From the NCBI GenBank assembly GCA_022747635.1, contig JAKTNV010000001.1, positions 44,370,946 through 44,434,945 of the forward strand: a stretch of 64,000 nucleotides of DNA. Reading direction: 5' to 3'. The DNA comes from Hetaerina americana (taxonomy: Eukaryota > Arthropoda > Insecta > Odonata > Calopterygidae). The position numbers and the translations under genes are program-made. Below the pieces are notes generated by a model, which saw only the letters and a program-made list of their open reading frames with translations, ran no database searches and was not told the DNA's origin. Shown piece by piece: positions 58,110 to 64,000 of the stretch (its first letter is position 1; every line of letters begins with the position of its first letter).

Positions 58110-61100
58110 AATAGTAACTTAAAAGTAACCTCTGATTATTAAGACTCAAATTCATAAGAAAGCTGAAGCTTCTCTAACTTTACATAATACTCTACCTCTC
58201 ACCACTATCATCGCATAAGTTTTACTACAATCAATCTTCATGGGATTGCACACGCCCATCGTTGAATGAGTATTATTTCATATTATCAGAAATTGCTTCA
58301 AAATAAAATCGTTTCAAAACAGGAAGGAAAAATTAATACTAAATAAAACTGAAATTAAAGATAAAAGAAGAAAAATTATCCTTCACAGAAATGGAATATC
58401 CCTATCGTGTAGCATGTACGCCTTAAACGCGATGAATAATGTGTTTAGAACTCACTAATTCGGCAAAAAAGGGTATAATATGCATTTTCTCATTTTTATA
58501 GTCTATTTTTGTAGGTCAAGTTTTTCGATTTCTCGTGATAATATTTCTTGACGAGGTACACCTTTTATTTTGCACTACTGCCTCCTTCGGCGCCTTCTAC
58601 TTACACCATGGAACTTACTTGTACTGCATTACCCGTTATGCCGCGCTTTCATTCTCTCTTCATTCTCTTTATAACCTCTCCATCCACTTTTACTGCCTTT
58701 TTACAACTTATCTCACACAACCACCTCTCTTACCACGCAATATCTAACTCTTCGTTTGCCGTTCATCTTATATCCATCCTTCTTTGTGCTTATGATAAAA
58801 CTAGTTCCTTCGAGATTTTATGGTAATTCATAGCAATTTTTTAATGGGAAAATTTGACATAACCATGGTTCACTCACTGTAGTTTTGTAAAAGTTTCTCA
58901 TCCATATATATAGTCCTCACACCCGCGCCACGACTCGTATTATTACCCAAAAGACTAAGTTTTAGAATCTAACGACATTACTCTTCACATGTAGTATCTG
59001 CATATATTTTCTTGAGATCTTTTGTGCGAGTCTTTGTCCATAATTCCCTCCGCTATGAAAATTTTAATTTTACACCTAGACGCTTCAACCCCCCTTTTCA
59101 TTTACGCTATGCCCATTTTCATCCATCACGAGTATGCTGCCCAAAAACTTTATCTGTTTAAATTTCCCCAATTTGTGTCTTTTTTTAATTTACGGCGAGA
59201 AAAACAAGGTCATTTAGGTTAATTTCTCAATAAACGAAGGTAGTGCAAAGAGGATAATCCACAAAAGACTGAAGAAGAGGTATAACAAAAGCGTGGGAGA
59301 AGTTTAGTTTAACAAGGCATAAACTCAACTCTTATGAAAGGAGTTTAAACCACTTTTATTTACCACAATATTATCTATAAATTATTATGTCGAGAAAATT
59401 TACCAACCAATCTTCATCAGAGTAGAGCCATACCGAAAATAAGATGAAATTACATCGCATCCTATGTCACACAACATGGATAATTTTGATATTTTCCTTT
59501 GCCATTTTATTGAAACATAAGCATATTTAAAAATGACCCAATTTTAAAATAATAATTTCACATGCACTTTCCCTATGAATGAATATTCCATCATCAATTA
59601 TGATATTTAATGTGGTTACCGGTAAATAGGAATGACGGTTGGGAGGGCGGGTCGACTGTGGACACCGATAGGCTTAAGTGGAAAAGAGTGGAATTTTTTT
59701 ATCAGACCGAGCCACGGGCTGTTATCATTGATGCGGTAAACATAATTCATGGAATATTGAGTCATTGAAGGAGACCACACATGCCTGAGGTGGTGTTGAG
59801 GCTTTCGAACCCTTGACCTTTGACCTACCAAACGAACGCCCACGTAACAGTACATGAGCTAACGCATGCAGGCATGTCTTCAGTGAGTCACAAGGAAGAG
59901 AAGCACTTCACAAGATTTACCCTTACCAGAAAGCGAAGGAGTTTGACTTGTTGACCTTTATTTTGGAGAAAACAATCCCTTTCTGTAAATTTGGCACGAC
60001 GGTACTCCTTAGTTTTCTCCAGTGAGTTGCAAAGGAGAAAAATGTTAGCACCATTTTTTTCACGCCCAGATTTTTCACAGCAACCGATATTCCCCGTAGC
60101 AGCCATCCCCGTTTGATTACTGCAATATTTTAATCATTAGCTATGGAATAAAATTCAAAACTAATGTGTGCATCTTTATTTAATGACGAAATTGAAAAAC
60201 AATGATAACTCGTTTTGGAGGCAGAAAAAACTCTTTCTCGAAAAAATTCTTTGACCCGAAAACCCGAAACCATACCATAACGTTTTGATATACAATACAA
60301 ATCGAGTGAAAAGAATCTATTTTGCATCAATTAAGACAGGTGAAAATAACACTCGCGAGTTTTGAGCGTACCATTGGGTTGGGTAGAAGACCAAGATACC
60401 GGTGGTCAACGATCGAATTTTCTCGTTTAATCCTGTAAGTCACACCTATTTCGACAGTAGTGCAACGACCATATTTCTCGTACTTCATTCGACAAGAGAA
60501 AATATCGAATTTTATGAAAGAGAATATTTAGCAAAGCAGCAGTTACAGATCCAAAAACTCAATGGCAAAGACTTTCACAGGGCCAAGGGCCCACGAGGGT
60601 CTATTTTACAAGGTCAATAGTGTATTTAATAGCACATGACACCCGGTGATTATTGAAAAAATCAAAATAAGACGTTAAATTCACTTGTGGAAAATAAATA
60701 GTCACCAATTGCAAAAAAGGGAAAGCTCATCACTTACCCCGCTGCTCTCACCTTTTTTCACGGCCGTTGGTTATTACATATTCACTATTAAATTTAACGC
60801 CACCCACATGTGGCCGAATAATTCTTAATATGTTCCATTGAGAAGAAAAGTAGAAGCTGAACTCGTAATGCCAATCCCACTCTCAAAACCCTCCCCTCAT
60901 ATTCAAGGTGTTTTTCGGTTTTTGAGATGAAATTCATGGACAATATCACTGTCACGCAATCACCGTCGACACTACTCGGTGTGCTCGAAGCATCGATTTA
61001 GCACCCAAAGCTATAAGCTTTGAAGAAGTGGGGAGGAATCACTCTCCACCCCAAATCTCCGTCAAATAGAACTGCAGAGTGCGTCATGCACACGCTTTAT

Positions 61101-61170
61101 AGAGTCTAAGCAAATCTCTAGTACGATATTTTCCCAGCGTGTGTCGTCAATGACGAACAGCTAATTGAAA
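58110..61170. other. non-coding DNA with one SINE-like head
   Basis: No convincing exon. At 59780-59870 a string with TTCGAACCCTTGACC followed by GAGCTAACGCATGCAGGC resembles a reversed tRNA-derived head. The frame at 60402-60620 is unremarkable. Confidence 0.35.
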
Positions 61171-64000
61171 TTTCATTTCAAAACACCGTGTGAATCTTTT
61201 CTGCCTTCTATATTCTCACCCACCCAACTCGTTGACCCCTCCAACCGCCACATTGATGGTCTGGATACGCGCCTAATATGACGGGAGTTTCGGTTCACTT
61301 CTTGGAAGGAGGGGGGGGGGGGCGGGGGCAGTGAAAAAATACGGTGGTTGTGCGGCAATTAGAAATTTGTAGCGGAGTGGAAATGTACACAGAGAGGGGG
61401 AGTGTACATCGAGAACCATTCCCGAGCAAGGTTCCCTCAATCACTTACTAGGACGTCCATAAGAAACCTCCGGCGATCGTAAAGTGAGGAGGGGAGGCAC
61501 GTACAAACCCGAAAACATTGATGTCTCCCGCGAGTTCTTATTTTTCTTTTTCCCGTCGCATACTTCATTTGAACCAATGAGAAAATACTAAAATTATTAT
61601 TATTATCAATGATGATAGTCATGCAGTTATTTGGAGAGGATTTATATAACTGGGGTAAAAGTAATTTTCGAATATTTTTGAAATAAATTATTACTTGACT
61701 TTTAGTGCTGTCTAATCGTGAGCATGATCCTATATTATGGTTTATTTTGGGATTCATATTCAGAAAGACGCAAAATAGGCTATTAAAATAGGTGATATCC
61801 GGGATTTCTGTGCGGACGCCGATTTGGTTGTAGGAACTATGAATTACCAATCAGGTCAGGAAAGACTATAGTATGTTTGAAACACTAAGTAAAAATGAAT
61901 CATACGATATCATTCGTAGAAACCATGTAAGTCAATCTTCCCTTATACACTAATGGAACACAACGAAACTAGACATTTCGATTTGGAAATAATTAACAAC
62001 ATTCATGGAATCGTTAAGCATTTAGAAATGTTTATCCTTCATCCAGTACTCCTTCCCCTCCAATTCCCTTCTTAGAAAAATGTTGAGCATTCTTGTTCTG
62101 CCGCACTCAGACACGGCGTAGAGTTTACTTTGTAGATAGGGAGATAGCGTGGTTAGCATGCACTGGTAAAATCTGCAGTTACCCTACATATCGAAACATA
62201 TGAAGAAGATAAAAGATAAGGCAACATTCCTGAAAGAGGGTAAAGTAATGGAACATATTACCAACTATTCGTGAGCTCAATTTCTAGCATACTCATCTTG
62301 TCTCATTCGAACTCTCCATTCTTCTCCGTTCACAACCAAATCATTTATACATATCTATGTCATCTTTGAAATTATTTTCATGTACATATTTTAATTAAGT
62401 TTTCTCATATATTATACGCGTTTACGTGAGTGTCCATTCATATGCTTTTGCGATTGAGCTTGCAAGTAGTATGCCAACGTGTGTGTGTGTGCGCCTTAGC
62501 GTAACAATTAGTTGGACGTAAAGCAGAATTCTCATCCTGCCTCTGTGGGCCCCTGACCCCTCTCTGGATTAACTAATGCCATGTTAATAAGAAAACACAT
62601 CCAAGATACCATTTCATGGTTATTATATTGAATAAATATTATTTATTGTGAATGATAAGTTTTATTTTTATTACTGAAAGGAAAATTAATTATTGCCAGG
62701 TAATTGATCATTTTATATCTTTACTTTTCGTATAGGACGTATGATTCACCCTTTGGAGAAGCCGAGGCCAGATAAAGCATCGGACGTTACAGCGAGACCA
62801 GATAAGAAGTCTGCTGTAATAAATGATAGTTCGAACCTTAATTTATTATACCGGCTATAGTTTGAGACAGGAAGTCTTTGGTTAATTCTTTGGTTAATTC
62901 TTAGGTTAATTCTCGTTCGTTCTAAGGAAAAATATTTTCGGGTTGGTGGTTTTGAATCCTTTTTCTCATAGTATCTTCCTCGCGTATCAATCGATTAACT
63001 GTATAGAGCTTGATTTGAGTAAAAGACGTACCTAAATTTCACTGACCAAAGTTTTCACGAATATAGGAGAGTTTTTTGAGCGTCATTTTGTTAAATTTCC
63101 ATTAGAATAAAATGATACAAAATCAATGTTCAAACATAACTGATTTTCACGAATCACTGACAAGTGAATCCGACTCCACAAGATTTACCGCGTGAATAAG
63201 GTAAATAAGATATTGATGTCATTAGATAGTATAAAAAAAGGCCTAATTTTCAAGGGATGATACGTGTGTGGACTGAATTAGTATCATATTCAAGCAAATG
63301 GAATAAAACATCGGTAATCATAAAAACGGTATAATAATAAATATAGGAATACCGTACTGACCAACCAAAATGAAATAAAAATTAAGAATAAGTACTTGGT
63401 AGCTGACAAGTTTATAAAACAAGGTGCACTAAATCCTGGGTTCGTATCGTCAAGGGAGCGTTTCATCCAATTATCCCTGGACAAAACGATCTACGTTAAA
63501 GTCAGCGACACGTATTTATGTTGCTGGAAACTCCTCAGCTAAAGGGTGCCCCCATTGGAGTGAGCTGTGATGCGATCTAAGATTCTTCTGCCACGGTTAT
63601 GATCCGCTGAATATGGGAAGAGGGCCCCCCAGTAACGCGCAGTCCAAGTCTTTTCTATTCTCTCTAAGTCTCTTCAGTAAGTTATTTTGACCGCCGACAG
63701 CGACCTCTTTAGGCGACTGAGGGAAACATTGATTGAAGTGGTATTATTGAACTTGCTCACCCGAAAAGGAAAATATCATCTCATCAAATATTAGTTCACC
63801 TGAAGACCAGAACTATCTCGTGGCCGGATGGCTGAGAACCCAGATCATCGCGGCGGGAAATAGCCGTGGACCTCCCATCACCTGAGGAGCAATCCGGCCT
63901 TAACCTCTCGTCATAGTGAGTTTCACTGCGCATGCGTTCATAGAGCTAATTTCATTTCAATTAAAATAATATTGGCCGAAAAGTTCCTGTGACCCCTCCG
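61171..64000. other. AT-rich DNA; possible weak exon at 62.74 kb
   Basis: A poly-G run lies at 61310-61323. A tandem of GGTTAATTCTT units (three copies) lies at 62876-62915. At 62737 an acceptor-like TTTACTTTTCGTATAG precedes an open stretch to a stop at 62858, containing P-R-P-D-K-A-S-D-V-T-A-R-P-D-K-K (an internal near-repeat). It is too short to call. Confidence 0.35.

Noticed and set aside
63820..63900. tRNA-like string GGCCGGATGGCTGAG
   Set aside because: No B box at the right distance and no acceptor stem pairing.
1..64000. A new multi-gene system
   Set aside because: Only two genes are supportable, unrelated by content. The rest is repeats and non-coding DNA, so no coherent system can be claimed.

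Overview
This is eukaryotic DNA, most likely from an arthropod and probably an insect. It is AT-rich, its genes are split by introns of up to several kb with GT..AG borders, and it is littered with decayed non-LTR retrotransposons (an RTE-like and a CR1/jockey-like family), a Penelope-like element, a mariner-like fragment and short tRNA-derived repeats. One small heat-shock gene resembles the insect lethal(2)essential-for-life type. Species cannot be told from the sequence. There are no operons, Shine-Dalgarno sites or CRISPR arrays. Most long open frames, especially those at 13-21 kb, are by-products of skewed base composition rather than genes.

Layout. From 1 to 12.9 kb there is mostly featureless AT-rich DNA with an RTE-like C-terminal remnant (5.09-5.45 kb), two abutting strand-skewed blocks (8.26-8.95 kb), a 19-bp minisatellite (9.11 kb) and a mariner-like fragment (9.99 kb). 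From 12.95 to 21.6 kb the DNA becomes GC-rich, CpG-rich and strongly pyrimidine-rich on the + strand; it looks like the promoter and first-exon region of gene A. Gene A (17,874-30,182, +) is reconstructed here from six exons whose splice phases all agree, giving a 449-residue protein of unknown function. It is rich in His, Gln, Ser and Pro, has a basic segment near the C-terminus and ends in T-A-L, which fits a class I PDZ ligand.

From 33 to 34.5 kb are repeats: a tRNA-derived repeat, a CA/TG array, an RTE 3' end, and a 28-bp perfect palindrome followed by a 22-bp tandem array. Gene B (about 36.1-43.8 kb, +) is a small heat shock protein (HSP20/alpha-crystallin). Its likely promoter carries two heat shock elements and a TATA box, followed by a probable 5' UTR intron and two coding exons. 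The 5-kb coding intron holds two RTE-like retrotransposon copies lying in opposite orientations.

From 45.2 to 51.8 kb lie a CR1/jockey-like LINE (+), the 5' part of another RTE-like LINE (-) with a repeat and a TA array inside its endonuclease region, and a Penelope-like element (+). From 52 to 64 kb the DNA is mostly non-coding. It holds a candidate orphan exon on the - strand (54,204-54,335), a duplicated repeat, tRNA-derived repeats and a near-perfect 22-bp-arm hairpin (58,057-58,106).

Genes A and B are unrelated neighbours as far as can be seen. I found no convincing new multi-gene system. The points most worth checking are the unidentified gene A protein, the heat-inducible promoter of gene B with its changed conserved arginine, and several palindromic or inverted structures.
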